Below are positions 51,668 to 60,723 of a DNA stretch of 64,000 nucleotides, piece after piece (position 1 is the first letter of the stretch; each line of letters starts with the position of its first letter). Position numbers and translations under genes: made by a program. Source of the stretch: DAISVY01 sp036826635 (lineage in GTDB: Bacteria > Zixibacteria > MSB-5A5 > GN15 > FEB-12); contig DAISVY010000005.1 in NCBI GenBank assembly GCA_036826635.1, forward strand, positions 62,001 through 126,000, given 5' to 3'. The notes under the pieces were generated by a model. It searched no databases. It saw only the letters and a list, made by a program, of their open reading frames with translations, and was not told the DNA's origin.

Positions 51668-53788
51668 TTATTCGGTAATGCCCATGCAGTCCAGAATGAA
51701 AGCGTACTCGAAAGCCACTTCCTTCAGGGCGTCGTAACGTCCGGAGTTGCCGCCGTGTCCGGCGCCCATATTGGTTTTGAGCAACAGGCGGTCGTGGCCG
51801 GTGTTGTTGGCCCGAAGTTTAGCGGCCCATTTGGCCCCTTCCCAGTATTGCACACGCGTGTCGTTGAGACTGGACATGATGAGCAAATTGGGGTAAGCCA
51901 TCGGTTTCACGTTATCATAGGGCGAATAGGAATCCATGTAACGGTAATACTCTTCTATGTTGGGATTGCCCCATTCTTCGTATTCGATGACCGTCAGGGG
52001 CAACGACGGATCGAGCATGGTGTTCATGACGTCAACGAACGGTACCTGGGCGATGGCCACACCGAAGAGATCGGGCCGCATGTTGACGCAGGCACCGATA
52101 AGCATACCGCCGGCACTGCCGCCCACAATGGCGATCTTCTCCGGTTTGGTGTACTTTTCTTTGATCAGGTACTCGGCGCAGGCGATGAAATCGATGAAGG
52201 TGTTCTTCTTTTTGAGCAGTTTGCCGTCCTCGTACCAGGGACGGCCCATTTCGCCGCCGCCGCGGATGTGTGCCACCGCGTATATGAAACCGCGATCCAT
52301 GAGGCTGATTCGGGCCGTGGAAAACCACGGATCCATGCTGCTCCCGTAAGAACCGTAGCCATAGAGGTAAACCGGATTGTTGCCGTCTTTGACCAGTCCC
52401 TTGCGGTAGACCATGGAAATCGGCACCTGGGCACCATCGGGAGCCGTGGCGAAGACCCGTTCCGAGGTGTAATCGTCCTTGTTGTATCCGCCGAGGACCT
52501 CGCGCTGCTTTTTCAGTTCGCGTTCACGCGTCTTCATGTTGTAATCATACACGGAATTCGGTGTGACCAGTGACATGTAGGTGAAGCGCAGGATATTGGT
52601 ATTGAATTCCGGGTTGAGATGTGTGCCGTACGAATAGACCGGCTCGGGGAAATCGATATAATACGTTTCGTCGGTGGTCATGTCGGTGACCCGGATAGTT
52701 TGCAGGCCACGTTCACGTTCGTATACCACCATGTAGTTTTTGAACATGTCCAGACCGTCGATCTTGACCTCGTCGCGTGCCGGAATAACCTCCGTCCAGT
52801 TCTCCTTGCGCGGGTCGCTGACCGGGGCGCTGACAAGCTTGAAATTGACGGCGTTGTCGTTGGTGGTGATATAGAATTTGTCCCCGTGATGGGTCAGCGA
52901 GTATTCCAAACCCTTCTCTCGCGGATGAACCACCTTGAACTCGCCGGTCGGGTTGGTCGCGTCCAGATAATACACCTCATCGGTCGTATTACTGCCGACA
53001 GCGAGAATCAAAAAGGCGTTATCCTTGGTGAGGTAGGTACCAATCCAGTACAGCTCGTCGTCTTCCTGGTAAATCAGTACGTCTTCACTGCGGTCGGTGC
53101 CGAGGGTGTGACGGTACAACTGGTACGGCCGCCAGGCCTGATCGTAGACCGTATAGAAAAGAGTCTTGTTGTCGGCGGCCCATGTGACGTTGGAAGAAAT
53201 ACCTTCGAGCACCTCGGGGTAAAGCTCACCGGTGGTAAGGTTCTTGATCCTCAGATCATACCTTTCGGCTCCCGTTTCGTCCGTACCGTAGGCCAGCAGT
53301 GTCTGGTCGGGGCTGATATCATAAGCGCCGACATCCATGAACTCTTTACCTTCGGCCAGTTGATTGATGTCGAGAATTATTTCTTCGGGTGCCTCCAGCG
53401 AACCTTTCTTGCGGCAGTATATGGGATACTGTTTGCCTTCTTCATTCCGGGTGTAATAATAATACCCGCCTCTTTCGAACGGAACCGACAGGTCGGTTTC
53501 CTTGATGCGAGACTTGATTTCCTGATAGAGTTTTTCCTGGAAAGCCTCGGTATGCTTCATTACCTCGTCGGTATAAGCGTTCTCGGCTTCGAGATACGCC
53601 ATAACGTCCGGGTTATCGCGCTCGCGCAGCCAGTAGTAGTTGTCGATTCGTTCCTCGCCGAAAACAGTATCTATTTTAGGGATTATTTTCGCCTTTGGTG
53701 CTTCGATGTCCGTGGCCCAGATCGCTGCGGATAAACTCAATACCAGGGCGACAACGAGAAACGAAACGGTTACGTGTCTTTTTGACAT
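51668..53788 (-). CDS. Exported prolyl oligopeptidase (S9A, oligopeptidase B-like)
   Basis: From ATG 53788 (AAAGGAG just upstream) the protein has 706 residues with a signal peptide (RHVTVSFLVVALVLSLSAAIWA). The N-terminal part begins with PKIDTVFGEERIDNYYWLRER, the typical S9A entry, and a seven-bladed propeller follows. The hydrolase domain has the nucleophile motif IVGGSAGGMLIGA, GGGEMGRPWYEDGK, the Asp of SSLNDTRVQYWE and the His of GAGHGGNSGR. It cuts short peptides, after basic residues in oligopeptidase B or proline otherwise. The signal peptide places it in the envelope. Adjacent YjbQ and ThpR lie on the same strand. Confidence 0.92.
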   Translation of the reverse strand: MSKRHVTVSFLVVALVLSLSAAIWATDIEAPKAKIIPKIDTVFGEERIDNYYWLRERDNPDVMAYLEAENAYTDEVMKHTEAFQEKLYQEIKSRIKETDLSVPFERGGYYYYTRNEEGKQYPIYCRKKGSLEAPEEIILDINQLAEGKEFMDVGAYDISPDQTLLAYGTDETGAERYDLRIKNLTTGELYPEVLEGISSNVTWAADNKTLFYTVYDQAWRPYQLYRHTLGTDRSEDVLIYQEDDELYWIGTYLTKDNAFLILAVGSNTTDEVYYLDATNPTGEFKVVHPREKGLEYSLTHHGDKFYITTNDNAVNFKLVSAPVSDPRKENWTEVIPARDEVKIDGLDMFKNYMVVYERERGLQTIRVTDMTTDETYYIDFPEPVYSYGTHLNPEFNTNILRFTYMSLVTPNSVYDYNMKTRERELKKQREVLGGYNKDDYTSERVFATAPDGAQVPISMVYRKGLVKDGNNPVYLYGYGSYGSSMDPWFSTARISLMDRGFIYAVAHIRGGGEMGRPWYEDGKLLKKKNTFIDFIACAEYLIKEKYTKPEKIAIVGGSAGGMLIGACVNMRPDLFGVAIAQVPFVDVMNTMLDPSLPLTVIEYEEWGNPNIEEYYRYMDSYSPYDNVKPMAYPNLLIMSSLNDTRVQYWEGAKWAAKLRANNTGHDRLLLKTNMGAGHGGNSGRYDALKEVAFEYAFILDCMGITE

Positions 53789-53825
53789 AGGTACTCCTTT
53801 AATGATCTGTTCGTGTGTTATTTGT

Positions 53826-54245
53826 TCATTCACCGATAATCTTAACCAATACGCGTTTGCGGCGGCGGCCGTCGAATTCACCGTAGAATATCTGTTCCCA
53901 CGGTCCGAAATCAAGATGTCCCTCGGTGATCGCCACCACGACCTCGCGGCCCATGACCTGTCTTTTCAAATGCGCGTCGGCGTTGTCCTCGCCCGTATCG
54001 TTGTGGCGGTATTGCGAGATCGGCGCGTGGGGGGCCAGGTGTTCCAGCCATTTCTCGTAGTCCCGGTGAAGTCCGGGTTCATCATCGTTGATGAACACCG
54101 AAGCCGTGATGTGCATGGCGTTGACCAGTACCAGGCCTTCTTTTATTTCACTTTCGAGCACGCACTGTTCTATTTCCGGCGTGATGTTAACCAAGCCACG
54201 ACGGGAGGGAATGTTGAACCACAGTTCTTTGCGAAAGCTCTTCAT
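53826..54245 (-). CDS. YjbQ/UPF0047 family protein
   Basis: The 139-residue protein has the UPF0047 marks: GLVLVNAMHITASVFINDDEPGL, NADAHLKRQVMGREVV and DFGPWEQIFYGEFDG. E. coli YjbQ has weak thiamine-phosphate synthase activity; the physiological role is uncertain. It overlaps the ThpR gene by 4 nt (ATGA), so the pair is co-translated. Conserved His residues in HIT and H-in-NADAHL are the likely metal ligands. Confidence 0.9.
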   Translation of the reverse strand: MKSFRKELWFNIPSRRGLVNITPEIEQCVLESEIKEGLVLVNAMHITASVFINDDEPGLHRDYEKWLEHLAPHAPISQYRHNDTGEDNADAHLKRQVMGREVVVAITEGHLDFGPWEQIFYGEFDGRRRKRVLVKIIGE

Positions 54246-54799
54246 GTTTCTTCGCTCCGCTTGCCGTTGAGCGGGTACGCGGCTTCGATTTGATGCAGCG
54301 CCCGCTCCGACGAGAGAAAGCTGGAATATAGATAAAACTCGTTGATGGGGAAAGGCTCCAGCTTGAGCAGGGCGTTTTCGGCCAGAAATCGCGCCAGACG
54401 AGCGGACGGTGTTTCTTTCAGTCGGGCCAGGCCGATATGGGGAGCGAATTTTCGGTTTTTGCTGCCCAGCCCGGCTCGAGTCAGGGCTGACTCGATTTTC
54501 CGGCGAAGGTGTCGGAGACCGGCGCTCTCTTCTATTCCGGCCCAGAGAGTGTCGGGGGTTTTGCGGGGAGGAAAGAACCCCACGCCCTTGACGGTCAGGC
54601 TGAACGGTTCGGCCCGTATTTCGGCCAGTGCCTCGTGGGCGTCGCGGAGTGCCGCGCCGTCCACCTCACCGATAAAACGGATGGTGATATGCATCTGGTC
54701 TTCATGGAACCATTTGGCTCCCGGCAGTCCGTAACAGAGGCGGCCCAGGGTCGATCTGACCGACCCGGGAGGATCTACGGCTACGAAAAGGCGATACAT
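54242..54799 (-). CDS. thpR: RNA 2',3'-cyclic phosphodiesterase
   Basis: From ATG 54799 the protein has 185 residues. It is a 2H phosphoesterase with the two HxT/S-type motifs MHITIRF near residue 43 and HIGLARL near residue 126, and the typical start LFVAVDPPGSVR. ThpR/LigT enzymes open 2',3'-cyclic phosphates on RNA ends. The upstream 20 residues of the longer frame are not family-like and are excluded. It lies 4 nt ahead of YjbQ in an overlapping pair. Confidence 0.88.
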   Translation of the reverse strand: MYRLFVAVDPPGSVRSTLGRLCYGLPGAKWFHEDQMHITIRFIGEVDGAALRDAHEALAEIRAEPFSLTVKGVGFFPPRKTPDTLWAGIEESAGLRHLRRKIESALTRAGLGSKNRKFAPHIGLARLKETPSARLARFLAENALLKLEPFPINEFYLYSSFLSSERALHQIEAAYPLNGKRSEET

Positions 54800-55039
54800 C
54801 GGTTCACTCTCTTCTTCGGCGTGCGAAGGCCGTTTTGGGCAGAGGCGGTTTGGACTCAAGATACGTTCTGGCGAGGGCCTGTCAAACAGTCATCCTGATA
54901 CCGGGCGGACCGGGTGCGACGGGACTTTTGTGTTGACACCGGCGGAGCGGTCCTCTTTACTCTTACCCACCGGTATCAATACGATCATTCGGGCCGTTGT
55001 GTTCAAATTTGCGGCCGGGAAATCGGCAGAAAGGGTTGA

Positions 55040-56089
55040 TTGGACAGGACACCGAAAATCTCCGTAGTTATACCCATTCGTAACGAGGAGCGTTTTATCG
55101 CCCGAACCATCGGCTACATCCGGGAGCAGGACTACCCGGCCGACAAGGTGGAGATTCTGGTAGTTGACGGTGAGTCCGACGACTGCTCGGCCGAGATCGT
55201 GGCGGAAATTGCCCGTCAGGATTCGCGGGTGAAGTTGTTGACCAGTTCGCGCCGGCTGTCATCGGCCGGCCGCAATGTGGGAATCGGCCACGCCGAGGGG
55301 GAGGTGATCACTTTTATCGATGGTCACACCTGTATCGACAACGATCAACTGCTAAGAAACGTGGCGACTCTTCTGGTCGAGAAAGACCTTCGCGTGCTGA
55401 GTCGTCCGCAATTTCTCGATACTCCCGATAACAATCGGTTTCAGCAGGCGGTGTCGCTGGCCCGGAAATCACCGCTGGGGCACGGCCTGGATTCGACCAT
55501 ATACTGCGATGAAGACAAGTACGTTGATCCCGGAAGCTCCGGGGCGACCTATTGCCGCGAGGTGTTCGATCTGGTCGGCCGATACGACGAACGCTTCGAC
55601 GCCTGCGAAGATGTCGAGTTCAATACCCGGGTGGCCAAAGCCGGAATGCAGTCGTTCACTTCCATGAGGCTGGCCGTTTATTATTACCCGCGCGAGTCGC
55701 TGGGACAGCTCTTTCGCCAGATGATGCGCTACGGTGTGGGCCGGTTCCGACTGGCTCGCAAGCATCCTGATACGCTTTCTCCGGGAACGCTGATCCCGTT
55801 TCTTTTTGTTATCGGTTTGCCGCTGCTGGCGGTACTCGCTTTGATTTGTCCGATTGTCTGGTATTTTCTGTTGGTCGGGGTGGCGGGTTACCTGTTGCTG
55901 GCAGGGGCGGCCTCGCTGACGATATCAATCCGCCACGGCTGGCGCTACCTGCCGTTGCTGGTGCCGATATTCCCGGTGATTCACGTCGGACTTGGCTGGG
56001 GTTTTCTGTTGGAAATGATACGTACGGTGTTCGGTCGCGGGCCGGATTTCTCGGCCGACGCGGTAACGCGGGACAAGGAGAAACAATGA
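55040..56089 (+). CDS. Membrane-bound glycosyltransferase family 2
   Basis: The 349-residue protein starts at TTG 55040 with AAAGGG upstream. The GT-A domain has VVIPIRNEERFIARTIG, the DxD-equivalent region VVDGESDD and FIDGHTCID, and the ED acidic pair in FDACEDVEFNTR. Two hydrophobic segments near residues 250-320 anchor it. This layout matches processive or polyprenol-linked sugar transferases of surface polysaccharides. It overlaps the SGNH-like gene by 4 nt (ATGA). Confidence 0.87.
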   Translation: MDRTPKISVVIPIRNEERFIARTIGYIREQDYPADKVEILVVDGESDDCSAEIVAEIARQDSRVKLLTSSRRLSSAGRNVGIGHAEGEVITFIDGHTCIDNDQLLRNVATLLVEKDLRVLSRPQFLDTPDNNRFQQAVSLARKSPLGHGLDSTIYCDEDKYVDPGSSGATYCREVFDLVGRYDERFDACEDVEFNTRVAKAGMQSFTSMRLAVYYYPRESLGQLFRQMMRYGVGRFRLARKHPDTLSPGTLIPFLFVIGLPLLAVLALICPIVWYFLLVGVAGYLLLAGAASLTISIRHGWRYLPLLVPIFPVIHVGLGWGFLLEMIRTVFGRGPDFSADAVTRDKEKQ

Positions 56090-56835
56090 GCGGAAAATGG
56101 CGGATAATTCTTATTTTGTCGCTGCTCGGTAATCTCGCCGTTGTCTACGTGGCCAATAAAGCCCTGGAATATCGGGCACATATCAATCACTTTCTCGACA
56201 AATATACCAGAGTGGTAGCGGAGTTTTCCGCCCACGAGGTTTACCACGAGGCCAACATTCCCCTGCAGGCCGATACAACCGTGCCCGGGCGGGTTGTCTT
56301 CATCGGTTCGCAGGTGACTCGTAACTGGGATTTAGACAGGTATTTTCCCGGTTATGAAGCGATCAATCGGGGTATTGTCGGTCAGCGTGCGGCCGGGTTT
56401 GTGCTGCGTTTTCGCAGCGACGTTATCGCGTTGCACCCGCAGGCGGTGGTAATCGAGATCAGTTCGTACAATCTCCGCCCGACCGTAAGCATTGAAGAAG
56501 TGACCGAATACGTTGCCATGATGGTTGATCTGGCCGAGGTACACGGGATCGGGCCGATTTTGATGACGATTACGCCGCCGACAACGGGATTTCAGGTTGA
56601 AGATTATCCGGAGTATCAGGTGCGCGATTCGGTGGTGCTTTTCAACACGTGGCTGAAAGGCTATGCGGACGAGGAAAACCTGCCCCTGGTCGACGGATTC
56701 GCGGTCCTTACGGATAGCAACGGGTATCTCGATTCCGCCTATGCCTCAAGCCGGGTCGACCTGAACGAGCAGGGTTATGCCGCGGTCAGCGAGCTGGTAA
56801 AAGCATACCTTGACACTCCGGCCCCGATTGACTGA
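56086..56835 (+). CDS. Membrane-anchored SGNH-like protein lacking the catalytic residues
   Basis: The 249-residue protein has an N-terminal transmembrane helix (RIILILSLLGNLAVVYVA). The fold follows the SGNH/GDSL order: block I is FIGSQVTRNW instead of GDSxT, block II INRGIVGQ, block III SSYNL, and block V DLNEQGY instead of DxxHxN. The nucleophile Ser is Gln76 and the catalytic His is Asp225. This suggests a dead enzyme or an accessory subunit. It is sandwiched between a GT2 and an SGNH-like protein with intact Ser and His, which suggests a complex. Confidence 0.72.
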   Translation: MSGKWRIILILSLLGNLAVVYVANKALEYRAHINHFLDKYTRVVAEFSAHEVYHEANIPLQADTTVPGRVVFIGSQVTRNWDLDRYFPGYEAINRGIVGQRAAGFVLRFRSDVIALHPQAVVIEISSYNLRPTVSIEEVTEYVAMMVDLAEVHGIGPILMTITPPTTGFQVEDYPEYQVRDSVVLFNTWLKGYADEENLPLVDGFAVLTDSNGYLDSAYASSRVDLNEQGYAAVSELVKAYLDTPAPID

Positions 56836-56885
56836 AGAAGCGCTCCGAATATCGTTGACGTTAATCATACGGAAGGGGAACAGCT

Positions 56886-57749
56886 ATGCGAATTCTGGTT
56901 GTATTGCTGATTATTTCTATTTTGGGCAATTTCTTCGGCGTCTTCGTGCTCTGCAAGTATTTCGAAAAGGACAAAACCCTCAAGGCGGTGACGGCGAAAC
57001 TCGAAGGCAAGGATCGCCTGCTTGACCGGATCAATCGCCGGTTGCCCCAACGTCTGGTTTTTGTCCATCATTCGGTCGGTCGCAACTGGCTGAGCGAAGG
57101 TGACCTCAAAGACTCATTGATCGCTCGGGGGATCGCCGTGCGGTCCGTGACGTACGGAAGCAGGCTTGGCGAAGAAACCGACATGTGTCACTGGCTGCCC
57201 AAATTCCGCGACAGCCTTCAGGGTATTATCAGGTTCGATGCCCCGCCGGATCAGGCCTATGCCGGGCCGGAAGAAAACGATATTATCATGTTCAAGTCCT
57301 GCTTTCCCAACAGTGACGTGGTGGCCGAAGGTGAGGGCGAGGGCGACCCGGTCAGTCCGACCCGGACTCTGGCGAACTATCGGGCCCTGATGAAACAGCT
57401 TCAGCCGATTTTCGCCGAGCATCCCGACAAGACGTTCGTTTATGTTACCGCGCCGCCGCTGGCCGAGGAACGTACCACCCCGGAAAACGCAAACCGGGCC
57501 TGGCAATTCAACGAATGGGTGAGCGGGGAGTTTATAGAGGCCTATCATCGGGAAACCGGGGAGAGGAATCTGCTGGTGTTTAACTTGTTCGATATACTGG
57601 CCGAGCCGGAATCACATTTCCTAAAGAAGGAATATCAGCGTCGTCCCGGTGATTCGCACCCCAATGCGGTCGGCAGCAAGGCAGCCACGAAAGCGTTTAT
57701 GGCTTTTATCGACGCGCATGACTTGGGTCGCTCCGATCAGGGGGAATAA
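56886..57749 (+). CDS. SGNH-hydrolase-like membrane-anchored protein
   Basis: The 287-residue protein has an N-terminal transmembrane helix (LVVLLIISILGNFFGVFV). Block I reads VFVHHSVGRNW with Ser63, strand MFKSC follows, then FVYVTAPPLAE, and block V is GDSHPNAVG with D256 and H258. The Ser, Asp and His positions are consistent with an esterase or deacetylase that modifies polysaccharide. It follows the pseudo-SGNH gene by 50 nt. AAGGGG precedes the ATG. A related core is found in the exported protein at 11196. Confidence 0.72.
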   Translation: MRILVVLLIISILGNFFGVFVLCKYFEKDKTLKAVTAKLEGKDRLLDRINRRLPQRLVFVHHSVGRNWLSEGDLKDSLIARGIAVRSVTYGSRLGEETDMCHWLPKFRDSLQGIIRFDAPPDQAYAGPEENDIIMFKSCFPNSDVVAEGEGEGDPVSPTRTLANYRALMKQLQPIFAEHPDKTFVYVTAPPLAEERTTPENANRAWQFNEWVSGEFIEAYHRETGERNLLVFNLFDILAEPESHFLKKEYQRRPGDSHPNAVGSKAATKAFMAFIDAHDLGRSDQGE

Positions 57750-57774
57750 ACGCCCCGAGCGGAAAGGTATGGCG

Positions 57775-57806
57775 AGCAGTCGGCCGGTCGGTCGGCTGCT
57801 TTTTTT
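57775..57806 (+). terminator. Terminator of the GT2-SGNH operon
   Basis: AGCAG-CGGCC and GGTCGGCTGCT pair imperfectly and are followed by seven T. It lies between convergent genes. Confidence 0.75.
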
Positions 57807-59292
57807 ATGGCCGTTTGACTCTGGCCAAAGTTTTGCTGACCACTGATCGGATGACCGCTTTTTCGTCCGGGTTGAAGAAGCGGGCGATGTAAAGAACGAG
57901 AGGAAACGCGCAGCAGATGGCCGATTTGACCACGATGTTGATTATTTTGTCGCCGACATCAAGGCCGCCGAACAGGAAATAAAAGACGAAGGCCGTCGCA
58001 AAGATAATCCCCACCCGTCGCCATTCAACGTAGATTTTGTAGAAGCGGTTGCTGAAATAGTAACCTAACGCCGCCCGAAACATGTAACAAATGAAGGTCG
58101 CCCACGCCGCTCCCCACATGCCGTAAGTGGGAATAAGAGCGAAATTGAGAGCCAGGTTGAGTACCGCGTTGGATATGTTGATATAGGCAAAGTACTTGGT
58201 CTTTTTGGAAATCGTGATGCCGATGTTGAAATGGTAAAAGAAACTCAGGGCGATATGGGCCAGGGTCACCAGCGGCACGATCTTGTGGGCGCCCCAGTAT
58301 GATTCATCGACCGCCATCAACTGCACCAAATCTTTGGCTACAACCGAGATTTCAAGGCCTACGAACACGATAGCGACCACGAAATACGTAAATACCTGTC
58401 CGAAAACACGGCCGCTGTCTTCGCGCTTATACAACTCGAGCCGTCGGGGGGCGTAGATTTGATTGAACGGCGAAGTAACGAAGTTGTTCACCAGAGTGCC
58501 GAACTTGTACCCCAGGGAATAAATACCGGTCTGGGATATGGATGCGAACTCTTTGAGGAAATATCGGTCGGAAGCTACCACGATGTAGCTGGCGATGTTC
58601 GACGGGATTAACGGCAGCCCGAATTTCAGCAGTTCCTTGACAATGTTAAGAGAAAATCTCAACCCAACTTTGCGAAGCACCATCGGTGTGATTATCCCCG
58701 TGGTCAGAGCCATGGCGATAAGATTGGCCCAGAAAATGCCGCCCACACCCATTTTGAGGTAAACGATGAAATAGATGTTCAGCGTCAGGTTGACCGCCAG
58801 TTGTACGATGGTGGCAATCACCACCAGCAGGGAACGTTTCTCCGCCCGCAGATAGGCTAAGTTTATCTGGTTGAGCAACCCCAGCCCCATGGCGATAAAA
58901 GCGATCATGAAATAGGTCGTGTATGCGGTGGAGTCGAGAATATAACGGGAAAACGTACTGCTGGCCGCCAGCAGGGCAAGGATGATCGGGACCAGCATAC
59001 CCCCCAGGCCGATAAAAGCGGAGCTGATCACACGGTTGCGTTCGGACTGGACCTCGGAATCGAAATAAAAGCGGGTGACGCCGTTGGTTATACCGATGCC
59101 GGCCACCAGCTCGATCAGCGAGGTCGTCATGAACAACAATTCCATGACACCGTAGTCGGTGGTGGTCAGATAGGACGTGTAGATGGGAATCATCACGAAA
59201 CCTATCAGCCGACTCACCATCGGGGCCATGCCATACACGAGCGAGTGCTTGACGAGCAGACCGGTTTCCTTTTTGACCGAGGTGGTTTGCAC
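57805..59292 (-). CDS. Wzx-type polysaccharide flippase
   Basis: The 495-residue protein has about 12-14 transmembrane helices and the MOP-superfamily flippase pattern: VKHSLVYGMAPMVSRLIGFVMIPIYTSYL at the start and repeated helices with TTDYGVMELL. It moves lipid-linked oligosaccharide units from the cytoplasmic to the periplasmic face. It starts at GTG 59292. It lies after the GT4 gene and completes the polysaccharide export set. Confidence 0.9.
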   Translation of the reverse strand: MQTTSVKKETGLLVKHSLVYGMAPMVSRLIGFVMIPIYTSYLTTTDYGVMELLFMTTSLIELVAGIGITNGVTRFYFDSEVQSERNRVISSAFIGLGGMLVPIILALLAASSTFSRYILDSTAYTTYFMIAFIAMGLGLLNQINLAYLRAEKRSLLVVIATIVQLAVNLTLNIYFIVYLKMGVGGIFWANLIAMALTTGIITPMVLRKVGLRFSLNIVKELLKFGLPLIPSNIASYIVVASDRYFLKEFASISQTGIYSLGYKFGTLVNNFVTSPFNQIYAPRRLELYKREDSGRVFGQVFTYFVVAIVFVGLEISVVAKDLVQLMAVDESYWGAHKIVPLVTLAHIALSFFYHFNIGITISKKTKYFAYINISNAVLNLALNFALIPTYGMWGAAWATFICYMFRAALGYYFSNRFYKIYVEWRRVGIIFATAFVFYFLFGGLDVGDKIINIVVKSAICCAFPLVLYIARFFNPDEKAVIRSVVSKTLARVKRP

Positions 59293-59379
59293 TATAGCGC
59301 CTCGCGCGGGATGGTTCGGGGAATCGGTCGCATCATGATAGTGTCAGCATGCACGGGTTGAACATAGGCAAGTGTCGAC

Positions 59380-60711
59380 CTAAATGGCATCAAAAACCTC
59401 GGCCAGTTTTTCGGCCTGACGGCGGCGGTCGAACTGCGGCGGAATTTCCAGGCGGGATTGCCGGGTTTTACCGGATTGTTCCCAGTTGTCGTATTGTTTG
59501 TTGAGTATTCTCAAGGTCCGTTCCATGTCGGCGCCGGTCACGGCCAGGCCCCCTTCGTAATTTTTCAGAACCTTGGCCGCTTCGCCCTCGGGCACGAGAG
59601 CCAGAATCGGTCGGCCGGTACAGGTATATTCGAACAGCTTGGCCGGCAATACACCCGACGCGCTGGAACTGAACCCCAGAATGAGCAACAACAAATCGGC
59701 CTGCCACAGGCGCTCTAACACCTGCGCATGCGGGACATGCCGCGAGAAGCGGACTATGTTTTTGAGAGCTGATTGTTGCACTGTTTTTTCGAAACCCGGA
59801 GCGTTGCCGATAAAATCCGCGATTATTTTATCCTTCACTTCCGGGCGCTGCTCCAGCCATTTCGTCAGGACTTCGAAGAAAAACGCCGGGTTCCGCTGAC
59901 CGTACAGTGACCCCAGGTGCAAAATGGTGAAGCGTTCGTTTTTCCTCTCCGGGAATTTCACGGCGGCAAAATCGTCTCGATCTACCCCGTTCGTGATCGT
60001 ATACACCTTTTGGGGATTCTTGCTCGGGTTATTTTTTCTGATCATGTCGCTGAAAGATTCGGTCGTAGTTACGACAGCCCGGCTGCGATTGATGACATAC
60101 TTCTCCATGCAGCGGTCCAGCCGCGCCATCAGCGGTGATAATCCCCGAAGATGGTATCCCTCGTTCTGAGTCCACAGGTCGCGGAAATCGATCACCAGAG
60201 GTTTGCCGGTCAGCCAGGAAAGCTTACAGCCGATCACGTGAGCCGAAGCCGGCGGAGCCGAAGCGTAGATGATGTCAATTTTCTCGCGCCGGATAGCCCG
60301 CAAGCCCGTAAAGACGCCGAAAGGAATCCAGAAATTATTGCGGTCGGGAAGCGAGATCCACTTGCGCACGTAGCTCTTCAGGCGTACCGACAAAGACCGG
60401 TCGGCTGTTCTTCCGGGATCGGTTGCGGGCCGGGGGGCTGTTTCGATCACGGCCGAAGAAGGGGCGGAGCGAAGGTCCCACCAGGTCAGCGGTTCCAGGT
60501 TGCCGGAACGGTAGATATGCACCGAGGGGTCGATGCGGTCGAGCAGTGACTGGTCGTAGGCCGTGTTGTAGCCGTGGCTGACGGTCAGGACCGACGGTTG
60601 CCAGCCGAATGCGGGAAGGAACTTGCAGAACTTTATGGTCCGATATCCCCCCACCGCAGCCATGGGCGGGAAAACGTAGGATATCATCAGGACTTTTTTA
60701 TGAATGGCCAT
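59380..60711 (-). CDS. Glycosyltransferase family 4
   Basis: This 443-residue GT-B enzyme starts MAIHKKVLMISYVFPPMAAVGGYR, the usual acceptor-domain entry, and has VIDFRDLW and the C-terminal donor motif KLFEYTCTGRPILALVPEGEAAKVL, the KxxE-type region of GT4. Retaining transfer from a nucleotide-sugar is expected. It is the second gene of a five-gene leftward cluster, 12 nt after the GT2 gene upstream. Confidence 0.88.
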   Translation of the reverse strand: MAIHKKVLMISYVFPPMAAVGGYRTIKFCKFLPAFGWQPSVLTVSHGYNTAYDQSLLDRIDPSVHIYRSGNLEPLTWWDLRSAPSSAVIETAPRPATDPGRTADRSLSVRLKSYVRKWISLPDRNNFWIPFGVFTGLRAIRREKIDIIYASAPPASAHVIGCKLSWLTGKPLVIDFRDLWTQNEGYHLRGLSPLMARLDRCMEKYVINRSRAVVTTTESFSDMIRKNNPSKNPQKVYTITNGVDRDDFAAVKFPERKNERFTILHLGSLYGQRNPAFFFEVLTKWLEQRPEVKDKIIADFIGNAPGFEKTVQQSALKNIVRFSRHVPHAQVLERLWQADLLLLILGFSSSASGVLPAKLFEYTCTGRPILALVPEGEAAKVLKNYEGGLAVTGADMERTLRILNKQYDNWEQSGKTRQSRLEIPPQFDRRRQAEKLAEVFDAI

Positions 60712-60723
60712 CGGAATAATAAT

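Noticed and set aside
52619..53734. Frame of 371 aa antisense to the prolyl oligopeptidase
   Set aside because: The sense gene carries all catalytic residues and a good Shine-Dalgarno; the antisense product shows no family features.
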